A stretch of DNA of 64,000 bases, from NCBI GenBank assembly GCA_011319805.1, contig SJRY01000270.1:124001-188000 (forward strand), read 5' to 3'. Source of the stretch: Macrocybe gigantea. Taxonomy: Eukaryota > Basidiomycota > Agaricomycetes > Agaricales > Callistosporiaceae. The position numbers and the translations under genes are program-made. Every line of letters starts with the position of its first letter. The stretch's first letter is position 1. The notes below the pieces were generated by a model. It did no database searches. It was not told the DNA's origin and saw only the letters and a program-made list of their open reading frames with translations. This document shows, one piece after another, positions 48,119 to 60,531 of the stretch.

Positions 48119-49400
48119 TTTCCATGGCGTCCAGCCGCCGCTCTATACGATCTGCAACATGGAACTCGAACAAGCGACGCTGGCTGTGTCTGCCATGAGC
48201 CGTCTCCCAACTTCTAAATTGGCCAAACGCGATAGCCCGAAGGACTTGCAGATGTATTTCTAATGATTCGAATGGTGATAGTCCAGCGTCCTTCTGGCGA
48301 TATACCGACGGCTCGGGCAACACTGGAGGATGTAATCCTAATCTCTCATTGTTCACTAAGCAAGCGCCGAATCCTTCTGCTCCCGCTTCTACCTAGCCGT
48401 CTGGGACTCCGCCTCCAGAACAAGAATATGGCAGCGCCCGTGGAATTGCATCTGGACCCACACTTTCGTAAATTCTCACCTGGCTGGTGAACCTGACATG
48501 CGCGCGCAACGCTCTCGGATATAAACATGGCTTCATGCCAAGGCAGCACACGGCCGTATGAGGTCGCGTCATGATATACGGTGACGACCAGAACGCGATC
48601 GGCTTTCCCCGAGCGTCTCTGCCGACGTTCGACGCAACACCTGGACGCGTCCTTCGACTACCAGCACGTTTCTGCGGTTCTTCTCGCTGGACCCCCTGGT
48701 TTTGGTTTGTGCGTGAAGGACGAGAACAACAGTTGTTATCTCGCAGAAAAAGACACCTGACTGAAAATCAGCGCTTCAGGACATTTCCGCTAATCACAAA
48801 CATCCCAAGTCTTACGCGACCTTATCCTTCCGCTTTTCCGGAATCCTCGCACAACAATCTAGCTCGACGGACGCACACTAACGCGCGATTCGTGCCATAC
48901 GACGTGCGTCCGGAGATTTATTATTTCGTTTGCGCGTCGAGCATCTCCTTTCCTCTTCCACCTGAATCTTATAGCAACTCATGGGGATCGCAAGTTTCGT
49001 AGCGCGGGCTCGGATGCCGATCCGGACTTTTGCTCGCGGATGTGATGTAGGTTTCTCTGCCTTACTCGGCTTGCAGAGGCATGGCGAAATTGGCTGCATT
49101 GGATTTTACGCGCTCGAATGTGCCACACTGGTAGCAGATTGCCTCGTTCTCTTCGCGTTATCATTTCCTGACCTGCTAGCTGGATCCTAGGACGACTACG
49201 GATAGCAGGCGGGCGTGTGTGCCCTACCGTGAACGCGGAAGCAACCCCTCTTCTGCTGACTTCCGCGGTATATATAACTCCCATCCGCTTGCCAGGTTTA
49301 CTCTCCTAATCATCGTGTCCTCCATCTGCTTTCTTTCCACCACCCAGTCCACTTTCCTGATCTCATCCATTCCACATTCATCGCGAGGAACCGCAACAGA
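48119..49400. other. Divergent promoter region
   Basis: About 1.3 kb between the nuclease-kinase-like gene and the GPI-type protein. No supported gene. It includes the TATA element at 49269. Confidence 0.5.
49269..49277 (+). promoter_or_regulatory. TATA box of the cell-wall protein gene
   Basis: TATATATAA lies about 125 bases before the ATG at 49401, with a C/T-rich leader between them, a typical strong fungal promoter layout. Confidence 0.6.
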
Positions 49401-50003
49401 ATGAAGTTCACGATAGCCGTTGCACTTTTGCCCCTCTTCTTTGGAGGCATCTATGCGCAGCCACTACTGATTCTGCTTCCTCCACCGCCGTCACCTCCGC
49501 TGGCGTGTCCACTAGTACCGGGTTCGTTGCGCCCCTATATGCCTCCCATCCCAAGCCTCTGACCCCCATGAAATAATGTTTCTAGCACCGACACAGCGAC
49601 AGATGCAACAAGCTTATCCACCACCGTTCTTTCAAGCGGCGCTAGCACAGGTACGGGTACAATGACTAGCACGACGACGGGTACCATGACCAGCACAGCA
49701 GCCAGCAGCAGCGTCACGCTTCCCTCCGTCACCTCCACATCTCTCCTCGCGCCGACTGCCGTCGTCCCAAAGACGACCACTTACGCCGCGCCGCCTGCAC
49801 CCCGTCCGAGTGCGCCGGTAAGTGGCGGCGGTGGCGGTGGTGGCATTGGCACTGGCCTGAGGTCGACGACCAAGGTCTCGTCTACGTCCACATCGCGCCC
49901 GTCCGCGACCGCCTCGTTCAACGCGGCTGTTCTGGTGAGCCCGGCGGGCGGCAGCGTCTTGGTCGGAGGCATTGTGCTGGGCGTCGTTGTGGCGTTTCTT
50001 TGA
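49401..50003 (+). CDS. Ser/Thr-rich GPI-anchored-type cell-surface protein
   Basis: Signal peptide MKFTIAVALLPLFFGGIYAQ, then Ser/Thr/Ala-rich text suited to O-mannosylation (TDSASSTAVTSAGVSTSTG; TGTMTSTTTGTMTSTAASS), a Gly run, and a hydrophobic C-terminus (GGSVLVGGIVLGVVVAFL) that fits a GPI-attachment signal. One intron (about 49521-49586) joins the parts. After the signal peptide the frame is lost near 49460, where one extra G (CAGGCC) would restore it. It is probably a wall or membrane mannoprotein. No enzyme domain is present. Confidence 0.7.
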
Positions 50004-50465
50004 GCGGCGCCTTGCGTCGGGACCCTGCTTTCGCACGAGAAAAGTGCATGCGATCTTCCTTCATTTCCGTTTTTTTTTTCCTGGCGTTGGACAGCTAACC
50101 CCTAGTTTATTTTTCTTTTACGTCCTTACACTCTTTACCACGGCGATTTTGTCGAGTGGCGAATCGGAATTAAAGCCTTCGCTTGGAATACTGTTGCTTC
50201 TGTGCCCATCCATTCCACGTAGCCTGAAACTTTTTTTTTACGGTGTCAAACCAGTACAAGAATACTCGAAGATTTATGTTATGGTGGAAAACAATAGTCA
50301 TTTGTGTTCTGTACATGTCGGCAGCGAACAAGCTCACATCAAGTCACGATTTCCGCCAGGTGACTCAAAACGACGCCCACAGATTCTTATCCCCTATTTC
50401 AATGTCTCAAACGCCTATATAACTGTCAAATAGCTTCTGATCACCCCCTCAACAGCGCACCCACC
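50004..50465. other. Intergenic, DUF2828 gene promoter
   Basis: T runs, then TATATAA at 50416-50422 and a short leader to the ATG in CCACCATGG. No gene seen. Confidence 0.5.
50416..50422 (+). promoter_or_regulatory. TATA box of the DUF2828 gene
   Basis: TATATAA lies 50 bases before the ATG and is part of TATATAACTGTCA, the same 13-mer as at 28221. Confidence 0.55.
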
Positions 50466-53025
50466 ATGGCTGCCTACCCCACCACCTCTCAAGTCGTAAC
50501 GCTCCCTTCTGTTCCGGAGCTCTTCAAACCCGACTTTCTCGACGTCCTCTTACCCCCTCTTGCCTCCAAACATGCCCCCGTGGAGAAAAAGGCTCAGACG
50601 AAGCCGACGAATCTGATGATGAGCGCGCTAGCCGCCACGTCATATCGCACGCGCACTGCGAACAATGCTCCGGCGTACAGCTCGACCCTCTCTCCGACGC
50701 TAGACGCGTTCAACGGGATCACGAGCTACACAGCGCCAGCGCAGATTGAGGCCTATCTAGACGAGGCGTGGAAGGAAGATCCGGACCGCACGTTGAAGAT
50801 CATCTGGAATATCAGGAGCATCCACGATGGCAAAGGTGACCGAGAGACGTTTTACCGGTGGGTGATACATAATTTTATCTCTATGCAGATCTCGCTCTGA
50901 CAGCGCAACTGCTTCTGCTTAGTGCTTTTGGTTGGCTGTACGAAAACCACCCACGCACCGCCATCGCCAACCTCCACCTCCTTGTCGATCCGGTCTGCAG
51001 CACCCGAAGGGCAAAAATGGCAAAGCCTACCGCAGCAGAAAAGACGCGGAACTCCTCGCACATGGGTACTGGAAGGACCTCCTCAACATTCTCGCGCTCG
51101 CGACGCTGGACCAGCTCACGGGGAGCACGTCGAACGAGCCCGCCTTTCTCCATGCGCCTCGCGGCAGGCATGCAAGGCTGCGGCGCAAGCGATTCGCGAA
51201 GATGTATTGGAACGCAGAGAGACGGCATCTGAAGAGAAGAGCGCCCCGGAGGCGCGCATTGCGGAGGCGCTGCGGCGCGATCAGGCGTTTCGGGTCACGG
51301 CGGAGCAGGGGAGGCGCGACATGGCAGAGCAGAGGCATGCAGCCGTCGTGAGGAAGCTGGAGCAGGACTGCAAGTACAGGGCGCTGTACGTCGCAGTCGC
51401 GAGACTGTTCGCGGAGCGCCTTGGCGAGGACTTGAAGATCGTCGAGGAGGTGCGGCAGCTGGACGAAGAGGCAGAGGCAGACGGCGGTGCTCAAGTCAGG
51501 AAGCGGCGCAGGCAGAGCTGCTGAAAAAGGTGTCGCTGGCAGGCAAGTGGGCGCCGACGCCGCACGGCTCGCACGACCGCGTCACGAACATCTCCACCGC
51601 CATCGCGCTCGTCATGTGGGTCTCACAGATCACGCCCTCATCCGACTGGACCTGGCCCACGTCGCTCCCTGCCCCCTTGCTAGCCGCACTTCCCGCCGCG
51701 CACACGCACACGCTCCGCTCGTTCCTACAGCGCTGGGTCCTCACGCCGCTCCGCGCAGCCTCGCTCGTCCCCGAGCCGCTCATGTGCACCAACCGCTGGT
51801 CTGCGATCGACTACGCACGCGTGAGCTCCAAATGCATGAAGCTCAACGGAGAGCTGTTTTTCAAGCATGACACCGCGCGGTTCACAGCGTACGTGGAGGA
51901 CGTGGAGCAGGGCACGATGGCGATCGGCGGTGCGACGCTGTGGCCGCACGAGCTCGTCGCCGAAGTCGTGAATCACGGCGGGCTGAGGGACGCGTATGGC
52001 TATCTCAAGTCCAAGAAGGCCGCGCCGGACCTCGACTCCATCAAGCTCCGGCTCGCCGAAGCACAGTGGCTCAGCCTTGTCGAGCGCCTAAAGGCCTCGG
52101 GCTCGCTCAAGTCGGCCCTCGCGGTCTGCGACGTGTCAGGCTCGATGGGCAGCCTCACGTCCGCGTCGCGTGAAATAAGCACGCGCAAGGGCAGTCTAAG
52201 CAGGCCAGCACCAATCCTGCCGGCCATCGCGCTCTCGCTCGTCCTCGCGTTCCTAGCCGAGCCGCCTTTCAACGGGGGTTCATCACGTTCTCCGCCGACC
52301 CTCAGTTCGTACGGCTCGAGATCCTCTCTCCAGATGAGGATGTCCAAGATGGCGAAGGAGGGGAGCGCGGGAAGCATCAGCCTCGGACACGGCTGTCCAA
52401 GCTCATTGGCGATATGGTCACGGCCGATTGGGGCGCGAACACGAACCTCGTTGCTGTCTTCACGAGGCTCCTCATCCCGCTCGCGCGCGCGGCGAACGTC
52501 CAAAAAGAAGACATGATCAAGCGCCTGTTCATCTTCTCCGACATGCAGTTCGACGAGGCGTGCGTGCCGTTGGTACAGAATCAGAAGTATCACAACGACC
52601 GCAGGCACGCGCAGGCGAACTGGCAGGCCAAGGTCAGGAGCGACTGGCAGACAAACTACGACGTGATCAAGAGCGCTTGCGAGAATGCGGGGTATGACGT
52701 ACCAGAAATCATTTTTTGGAATTTGAATGCGACAATAGGCACGGCTACGGTCGAGGGACAGGTCAAGAACCCGTTTAGAACCGGTGTAGGGGAGGCGGAA
52801 GACGGCATGCAGGGCATCGCCATGCTGAGCGGGTTCTCGCCGGCGCTGCTGAAAGTGTTTTTGGGCGAGAATGTGGAAGAGCAGGAAGACGAGGCGGATG
52901 AGGAGTGGGTTGACGTTGACAAGCAGGTGAAAGAAAAGAAGGAAAAAAAGACGATCGATCCTGTCAGCGTCATGTTGAGGATTGTTGGGAAGAAGAGCTT
53001 TGATGGCCTGGTGGTCCTGGATTGA
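50466..53025 (+). CDS. DUF2828 / vWA-like protein, frame broken several times
   Basis: The start MAAYPTTSQVVTLPSVPEL is in good context. Family text includes TLKIIWNIRSIHDGKGDRE, then after an intron (about 50859-50922) AFGWLYENHPRTAIANLHL, HGYWKDLLNILALATLDQL, KWAPTPHGSHDRVTN, the metal-site motif AVCDVSGSMGSL (D-x-S-x-S of a von Willebrand A domain), LFIFSDMQFDEAC and PEIIFWNLNATIG. The end carries a DEEW/KKEKKTID charged tail. The function of DUF2828 is not established. The frame changes near 51005-51015, 51165-51185, 51495 and 52140-52290. The last may include an intron, the others look like single-base errors. If real, they would destroy the gene. Confidence 0.85.
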
Positions 53026-53223
53026 GCAGCTTCAAAAAAAGCATAAACGGTGCACACGCGTTTTCTTGTTCACTTTTATCATTGTCAACATGCAACTCAC
53101 TTGTACGGTACAGTAATGTATAATCTAATTCATACCCTTAGAATAGGAGGCCTAGACAGCTAGCGTCCCTCAAGCTACAAGTCTAGCGCTCATCCTCATT
53201 TCCGCGCTTTACTGGAAACACGT
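53026..53223. other. Short convergent intergenic region
   Basis: 3' ends of the DUF2828 gene and the LRR-like gene; nothing notable seen. Confidence 0.4.
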
Positions 53224-55159
53224 TTAGAATGCCAAATTATTCATGAAAGTGTCGTCGAAAAACTGAAAGTTGATGTTTCTGGCCTGAGCAACATTCTTTG
53301 CTGCAGATATGGTGTTCGCATCCAAGAGTGGAGGCGAGCTAATCACGATATCCTGCCAGCTCGTCACCTTTAAAGCGTCCACTAATTCGGGGCCACGGAG
53401 TCCAGGAACGTTGACTAGGCCGATTGAGCGGTCATGGCGACGCGGTTGATACGGTTCCGGGTCCTGATTATCGCATTGCATGCCGGAAATGCATAATGCA
53501 GTAGCGAGATCGCCATCGACCACAAGGCATTGCAGCTTCCTGAGGTGTGGAATCGCAACATCAAGCGCATGTTGGCCTTCGGTGCGATGCAGCAGTCCCA
53601 GGCCCCGGAGCTCCAAGTGGACGAGGGAGGACGAGATCTGAATGAGAAAGCTATATAGATCGATATCCGTTTTCCCGAGATTGTGAAGCATGACAGTATG
53701 CAATGTCGATGGAACTGGCGCGGCCAGATGAGAGAGGATTCGTTTCACAGTTGCGCCGCCGTCGATGAATAGCTTTCGCAACCTCGGTGCCGAGTCGATG
53801 CCAACGGTGCTTGACAGAAGTCCCCTGTAGATATAGATGGCGGCAAATTAATGCATACCGTTCTTCTGCAAATGACATAAAACACATACCTTCCTCGCGA
53901 GTCATGCCAGAAGCTGCACAACGTCAGTTCCTTCAAGTTTGACCAATTTGATAGGTTTTGCAGGTCATTGAAATCAAGCAGCGCCATAGCGTCGCGCTGG
54001 AATTCACCTTGTGACCGATTGAAACTCATCCGAGATGCTAATTCAAAGCTTTCGAGCTTGGATAGCTGAGACATGGCTCTGATAATTCTGGCGTAAAGTG
54101 TGCGGGGGATGGGAGGCAACTCTACGTGTTTGAGGTTTGGACATAGCTCGAGAAGCGTGGCGAGAGCTTCCAGGAAGGCGGTCGATGAGCCGTCGAGGTG
54201 GAATTCCGAATAATGGTGTGGGCAAATGGCCTTCAGGAGCACACTACGCTCGGGTTTCAGCAGAAGGGACCGAGTGACAGCTCCGGCGCTTGGAAGGTCG
54301 CGGATGCAAGATGATGGGCCAGCATACCCTCCAGCGGTCTCGTAGAAAACGTCAAGTATGGGCTGCCATGCCTTCTGGACCAAGGAAAGAGATAATAACG
54401 CTTTCTTCCAATCGCCTGAATACTCGGATATCACTGATTTTGCGATACGCAGTATGGCGGGGGTCGGAAGTCGCACAGGCAGAGGCCGAGCATCCCGCCT
54501 CTGAGGCAGCACGCGTATGCAGTGCGTAACTCCTGTTTGTATATCCATGATGCTCAAGGGAGGTGTCCGCGGGTACGAGGGTGTGAACTCTAGACAAAAA
54601 TGTGCATGAAGCTGCTCAGCCCTGCGCGGCCGAACACTGTCGTAGACGACTTGATAGACAGAGCCAATAGCCCCCCAGAGGTCCATGCGCGGAACGAGTT
54701 TGAACTCTGGAAGGGCAGCCTGCGCATTGCTTGTGTTTAGCAGTTCAAAAATGATGGTGCACAAGGGTAGCAGCGACGACGACGGCAAAGCCCCCCTCTC
54801 AGATGCTTCACGCGACACAGCACGCTGTTCCTTCAAGAACTTCCGATAAGAAACATCCTCTTCAGGACAGTCTCTACCGAGCTACAAATAGACAATGGAA
54901 GGAGGTTTTCTTGCGTACAGAAGTGCTGCCAACTCACCCTACCACGTAAACTGGCTGCCACGCTGTCAGTCGCGATAATCATCACTCGGATGCCGGAGAA
55001 CTGCTCCGCTGTCCCTGCATCCAAGATAACGGTAATTTGGGCATGCATTCCATTCACCGGAATCCGTCGAGCAGTCGCGCCCACAGTGGTTGAATAGCTC
55101 GCCCACCAGCCTGACAGAGTCTGGCGTGAATGCCTGGAAGATCGGCCAGAGTCCAGCAT
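53224..55159 (-). CDS. LRR/F-box-like protein of unknown target
   Basis: The start MLDSGRSSRHSRQTLSGWWA gives exon 1. An intron with donor GTGAGT near 54936 (phase 0) joins it to LGRDCPEEDVSYRKFLKEQ and a long exon. Leucine-rich repeats are seen in LATLLELCPNLKHVELPPI, MSQLSKLESFELA, LSNWSNLKELTLC and, after an intron near 53825-53890, LHTVMLHNLGKTDIDLYSF and SSLVHLELRGLGLL. The layout matches agaricomycete F-box-like/LRR proteins, but I see no clear F-box. It ends NNLAF at 53224. One intact frame through all exons contrasts with its neighbours. Confidence 0.7.
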
Positions 55160-55726
55160 GTTGCTTCCTAGCGTGTTAAAAGTCAGTTACAGGATACGTT
55201 GACTAGCACTCTGAGCACAACCCATTTTTTGAACGGTTGATGATTTTGATTGGGTGAAAGAAATCGTAACCAATCACGGTTCTCCGAACAACGATTCACA
55301 CGCGACTTTGCCTTGCCCGGTGCTTGCCTTGCCCGTGCCCCAAAGTCACCGTTACTCAGATGGTTCTGCAAGGCAAGTCTTGAAGCAATATGCCATTCAA
55401 TTCGTATAAAATAATATGCACACTATTGTAAGCTAATCAAACGCCATGAAGTAGCGTAAACAAGGTCCATTATCCAGTGATTGCAATGTAACCAGCAAGA
55501 AATGAAGCACAGCGTCCATGGGCGCGGGTTGTGCCGAAAGCAGAAAGCAACTAGTTGTATACATGCATTTTCGGGGTCCGTAACGGGAACACGTCGGCGG
55601 GAAGGAAGGCCTGAAATGTCGCTGAGGCTTCAAGGGTTTGCAAAAGCCCATCAAGAACGGCTCGCATGGTTCCAACGTAGATATCATTCTAATTGGTGCG
55701 ATATTTGTCATCGGGTCCAGCTGCTT
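55160..55726. other. Intergenic
   Basis: Upstream of the LRR-like gene and downstream of the next minus-strand gene. Includes a CCTTGCC(CGTG) near-duplicate at 55310-55337. No gene seen. Confidence 0.4.
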
Positions 55727-56374
55727 TCAACCCTGACCGTCGTCAGCTGCCTTTGGCTTGCGCAGGAATGGCAAAGCGCTGTCGAGGGAGAGCCGGCGGC
55801 GAGGAGCGGCTTGGACAGACTGGGCGACGACGCCGGCGACATCTCGTACTTTGATGGCAGGCACAGTCATGCGCCGTGCAAGGGGCTTCCACGACTTGTG
55901 TGCCGCCGCCTCGATAGGGGCTGACATCTTCACAAACGCGGTGCTCATCTTTCGAGCGCCAGACAAAATGGGGCGGTGAACTGAAAGGTTTTGCGAATGA
56001 TGAGCCGCTGTAAGAACGCGTCAATGCAAAAAGAACTGACCTTTCTTATCCTTCCCCTTGATGACAGTCTCTTGAACGTTAACTCGCTTTGCCACTTTGA
56101 TTTTCTGATCGACCAGAGCGTGTCCCGTCGATTGGGATGACTCAACGCTGATGGTGATGCTGAGGCCGTGGCGAGTCTTGAACTTCGACACCCGACGCTG
56201 CGCGCGAGTAGGGGCCTTTGCAGGAGAATTGGGCGCAAGAGACGGAACAATGAAGAACACGAGCATGACGACGAGGCTCTTGACGTAATAAGCCGAGGCG
56301 ACGACGCCAGATATGAATTGGATTGGGAGAGGGACGTCAATTTCGGGGAGAACAACAGCAGCGGTAGTAGTCAT
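55727..56374 (-). CDS. Small unknown membrane protein
   Basis: I do not recognise it. The start MTTTAAVVLPEIDVPLPIQF precedes one hydrophobic helix (YYVKSLVVMLVFFIVPSL) and a basic tail (RAQRRVSKFKTRHG). After an intron (GTCAGT...TTTCAG, about 55985-56043) the frame continues with HRPILSGARKMSTAFVKM and RRMTVPAIKVRDVAGVVA. Predicted length is about 180 residues with a cytosol-facing basic C-terminus. Both exons read cleanly. The role is unknown; a small tail-exposed membrane protein of the ER or mitochondria is possible. Confidence 0.6.
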
Positions 56375-57015
56375 TGTGTTTGAGCACAGATAGTTGTGAT
56401 GTGCAGCGACAATTTCGAGTTTGAATTGTTACTGCACAAAGTAGTTCGGATACAAGTTACGAAGGCTTCAAGTCCCGAGGTAACACTTTTATACGTTTTG
56501 CGAAGGGACTCCTTTCTAGATAGCATTGAAAAAATGACGTCGTATGTCATAAAGTCATGACGCTCTTCCAGTCCCAGTCTGGATTAAAATCTATGACGAA
56601 GTGGTCTGCAATGAAATGCGATACTCGTCGGGCTGTAAAGGAGACCGGAACTGCCTCGTAGCTTGTGATCGCCTTGCGCTTCTCGATCACGATCGACTGG
56701 GTCCTACATGACATCATTCCATGCGTGACTGCCGCCGGGACGGAGGAATTAGATGACGAGGTACAAAGTTCTTTTTTGTCAAGTTGCATTGCCCTTCGGC
56801 CGCGCTTTGTATATGTCACGTTACAGGGCGCCGGACATTGCAACGAAAGTTTCGGTAGTAGTAGTGACTTGACAAGTACAGTACATATGACACACATTGA
56901 CACCCAACCCGTGTCAATGCGGGACCGAGGCTTTGTCGTTCAAATTTGCCTCCATATAAGCTTGCTCAATTCACTGGCGCGATCTAAAACCCACAACTCA
57001 CCTTAGTCATCGACC
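56375..57015. other. Divergent promoter region
   Basis: Between two divergently transcribed unknown genes. Unsupported open frames only. Confidence 0.4.
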
Positions 57016-57994
57016 ATGCACCAAGAACACAATATTCCCTGGAATCTCCTCGCTCAGAACCTCAAATTCGTCCCCGAAGACCCCGAGCGACACACCCACA
57101 ATCCCACGCTCAGCAGCGCGGCAATCTGCCGGGAGACCGGTTTCTTCGCGTGTAGCAGGGGCGGAGGCGGGGGCGGGGGCGCCCCGCTGCAGGCGTCGCA
57201 GCTCAACCACTTTGCTCGAGTCCTGCGAGACACGGTCGGCGCGTTCGCCAAGACGGAGAGGACAAGTATCCGGAAAAGGTGGACGTCGCGACGTTGCCGG
57301 ACTGGGGAGACGGGCCTGGGATGCTCTATTCCGAAGAGGCGCTGCGTCGGCACTCTGAGTTTCTGACCTCGCGCGGTCGCGACGTGCGAAACTGGATAGC
57401 GCTCGCGCAGCGCTTCAGCCAGGGAGAAGGCGAGCTTTCATACAGCACCGGACAAGGAGACCTAGCAGACGTCGTGAAGTATCTCATGAGCGAGAACGAG
57501 ATCGAGAAGCTCTTGTTTTTGGCTCGCCATCCCGGAATCCGCTCCACACCCTCCGCCATCTGTCCTGGGGTCACCACTTTGGGTTCTCGTACGTGCTCGA
57601 GAGCGCGCTTCTGGCGTACATCTTCTTCAACGTGTGCGCGGCAATGAACGTCCTCGAGGACGGGTCGTACGCGCGAACGAGGTGGTACGACTCCTTGATC
57701 AGGACGTTGAACCATCCGATGGACTACTCTGCCCAGCAGATACCCCACCGGCGGTTTTATTTCCCAGACGGCGTCATCTACCAGTCAAAACCGCAGCCGC
57801 ATCGCGATCTGCCGCGGCTCAGAGAGTATCTGAAGGAGCTCTTCGGGTTGCTCTATCGGTACGAGATGATTTGCAGGGAGTGCGGATTGGAGTCGCGTCT
57901 CGAGTCGGAGGCCGTCTGGACGATCAACTCCATGGTGTCTGGAAGAGGTGTCAAGGTGGGGCACGGTGACGACAGAGCAAGATGGTTTGAATAG
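57016..57994 (+). CDS. Unknown conserved-looking protein, frame broken twice
   Basis: I do not recognise it. The start MHQEHNIPWNLLAQNLKFV leads to SQLNHFARVLRDTVGAFAK. A second frame gives TLPDWGDGPGMLYSEEALR, then FLTSRGRDVRNWIALAQRF and NEIEKLLFLARHPGIR. A third gives FGFSYVLESALLAYIFF, TRWYDSLIRTLNHPMDYSA and LFGLLYRYEMICRECGLES. Together they read as one soluble-looking protein of about 325 residues. The breaks are near 57262-57275 and 57540-57560, with no intron signals, so single-base errors are likely. A poly-Gly tract (GGC/GGG, 57163-57180) sits near the N-terminus. Confidence 0.6.
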
Positions 57995-58498
57995 ATCCTC
58001 AGACTAGAATTCGACACTGCCTTTTTTTTTTTTGGGCACCAAGCGCAATGTCGTGTCATGATCTGATAACCATCAGGACAGAGAAAATTTTGTTTTCTTG
58101 GGCGATCTTTACCAGTCTATGTATCCCTTTTCTAGAAGTCGGAACCGCGAGCCTGGGAGTGCCTCATGTGTAGGCTCAGTAACCTATTCAAACTTCAGGA
58201 TGGCTTTACATGCAACTTTGCAGCCTCTTCGCCTTGTCGCGCATCTCGTTCATAACTTGTCGTTTCAGCGAACATCATGTGCTTGGCATCCGAATGTGGA
58301 GGAAGGGAAACCATCAATCCCAACAAAAATGAATGAAATGAATCGAGGGGCCCCTGTTGACATCGTGCCTGACTCGACACTGAGGGGGCGAAAAGGGAAG
58401 GAAAAAAAAATCGTCGACAGGTCGGAGGGGCACTTTTGTTTTCCTTTCGTCGGCTGGTTCGCTCTGCGTCTTTGGCTCGGATACACAGATACACCACG
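57995..58498. other. Intergenic
   Basis: A T12 run follows the previous gene's stop (58022-58034). The rest is the next gene's promoter. No supported gene. Confidence 0.4.
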
Positions 58499-59314
58499 AT
58501 GATTCGACGACACCTCCACCGCGCGTTCCCATTGCTCTTCCTCCTTCTCAGCACCTGGTTCTCCGGCGTGCTGGCCGTGGCCTACATCGACGATATGGGG
58601 TCCAACATGACCTACATGACGACGCAGTACCAGAGGTACTCTGGAACATGGGTGCACGACTCTTCCTGCAACGAAGCCACGACGACAAAGTCCAACGTGA
58701 CTTGCTTCAATAATACGCTGTAAGGACGCGTTTTTTTTTTTTCAGATGAAGGTGTTGGGTTTCTTACATTTGTCGTTTCGTGTGTGTGTCAGATCCTGTG
58801 AGCGGTAGCGTTGCTCAGGCGAACGATGCGAACGATGCTGATATTCTTTTAGCAATATTCAATGACGATCGCCTGCACCAGACGGCGTCCATGTTTGTAC
58901 GATTCCGAGGTAAGGACCTATGATCCTCTCCGTCCTGCAATACAATACCCAATTCATGCCGTCCCTCACCACAATCCAGGCACCGGTATCACACTCTACA
59001 TCTTCAAAGCCAGCGCGGCCAACACATCGATCGCAGTAGACGGCGAAGAGCCGACGATCCACTTCCACGACAGCATCTACGCGCAGCGGCAGTTCAACTA
59101 CTCGTTCTACGACAAGCAGAACCTGCCCTACGGCCAGCACAACCTCTCGCTCTTCCTTCACAACGTCATCACGACCAGCCCGTTCGACAACAGCACCTCG
59201 GAGCACGGCTCGTTGTTCTATTTCGACTATGCGGCGGTGAACGACGAGGGAGGCCCGTCGAGCGACGGCGGTGGATCTAAGTCGGGATCCGAGTCTGTGT
59301 CAGTACCTGTCTAG
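58499..59314 (+). CDS. Secreted beta-rich extracellular protein, unknown role
   Basis: The start MIRRHLHRAFPLLFLLLSTW has a basic end and hydrophobic core, a signal peptide cleaved after VLA. Exon 1 has several N-glycosylation sequons (SNMTYM, SNVTCF, NNT). After two introns (the first starts near 58721, the second near 58912-58979) come ITLYIFKASAANTSIAVDG, QFNYSFYDKQNLPYGQHNL and LFYFDYAAVNDE, the pattern of a common agaricomycete extracellular family often tethered by a helix. Here it ends at 59314 in Ser/Gly text, with no helix. The short second exon (58861-58911) seems to be out of frame by one base. Its function is unknown. Confidence 0.6.
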
Positions 59315-60531
59315 TTGCTCTGCTGATTCGTCGGCCTATTCATCCGTGCCTTGCAGGACGCGCTCGCAAACGTCGTTAATGGTACTGATCGGGACCGCTT
59401 GTGTTGTGCTTCTACATTTTGGCTGTTTTAGCGTTGGGCTGCCCTGATCCTCTGGAGGCAGGACTGCAGAAGGGATTTCAGAGCTTTAGTTCCAGTCATC
59501 CTGCATCCAAACGTGCTAGATGACTATGTGACGCAACGATTTGAAAGTCGCCAAAATGTAAGCGAAATGACATATCTCCTTGCGGGAAGGTTTCCCCCCG
59601 CATTTTGATATGCACATGCATGAACTACACGGAACGTAATGCCCAAAGCTACGCCTTGGAAATACCCCACGTCCGAAAATCGACCGACAAGAAAAAAATC
59701 ATATGCTGTATTAGCGTCCCGATTCCGACCGCTCGGCAGGTAAGGATGTAGAACGTGCCGCATCTGGGATCTTGATTGGCGCAAGTCTAGTAAACGCAAC
59801 TGCGATCTTTGTTTTCCTGGTCTTGACAGTTTTCGGCCTCGAGATCCGACGATCAGGCCTCAGATGTCTTTCGAGAGCTTCCCCAACGGTCTCGAACACC
59901 GTCAGTCGCACATCATCGTCCGAGCAAAAGTGCGGTTTGAAGGCCGTTCGGAGAAATCAGATGGTTGTTCTGTCCGAGCTTTGGCGGGGATGTGAGATGT
60001 CCGACCGAGTCTGCACATTGTACGCATGCAAGAGGATCAACTCGTCGAGCATTTCCCACCGGCGTTTATCCAGCACGAACCCGTGCACATCTGAGTCGCC
60101 CGAAAAGAGAAAAAGCCAACTTTAAATTGGGCCAGGTGGGAGCACCTGTCAAGCCACATGCCCTCTTTCGTCCCACCCATCTGTACCTGAGATTTCTCAA
60201 CGGCCTGGCACCGCAGCGTTACCCCAAGGTTACGAGAACGAACAACGGAGCAAGTGCATGGATGATGGAACGGGGGAAACAAGTGCTACGGAGCAAAGCC
60301 GATGGAGGCTGGCCCAGGTTTTCTTTCGGCCGATTATCTTCCGATCCGAGAGACCGAGACCGAGGGCGTCCACTTTCATTTATCTGTCGGACCAAGTCCT
60401 ATAAAAGCATCCAGCGGCGCTGAGCGGCCCAAGGTTGATATTCAAATCTGTCATTGCTATAGAACGCTTTCCACCCCAGAACGACCGTCCGTTGTTGAGT
60501 CCAAGCGGATTTTACATACAACACTCCGTTC
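59315..60531. other. Intergenic, CoA-transferase promoter
   Basis: About 1.2 kb. Open frames up to 152 codons on either strand lack motifs and overlap. No repeat found. Confidence 0.4.
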
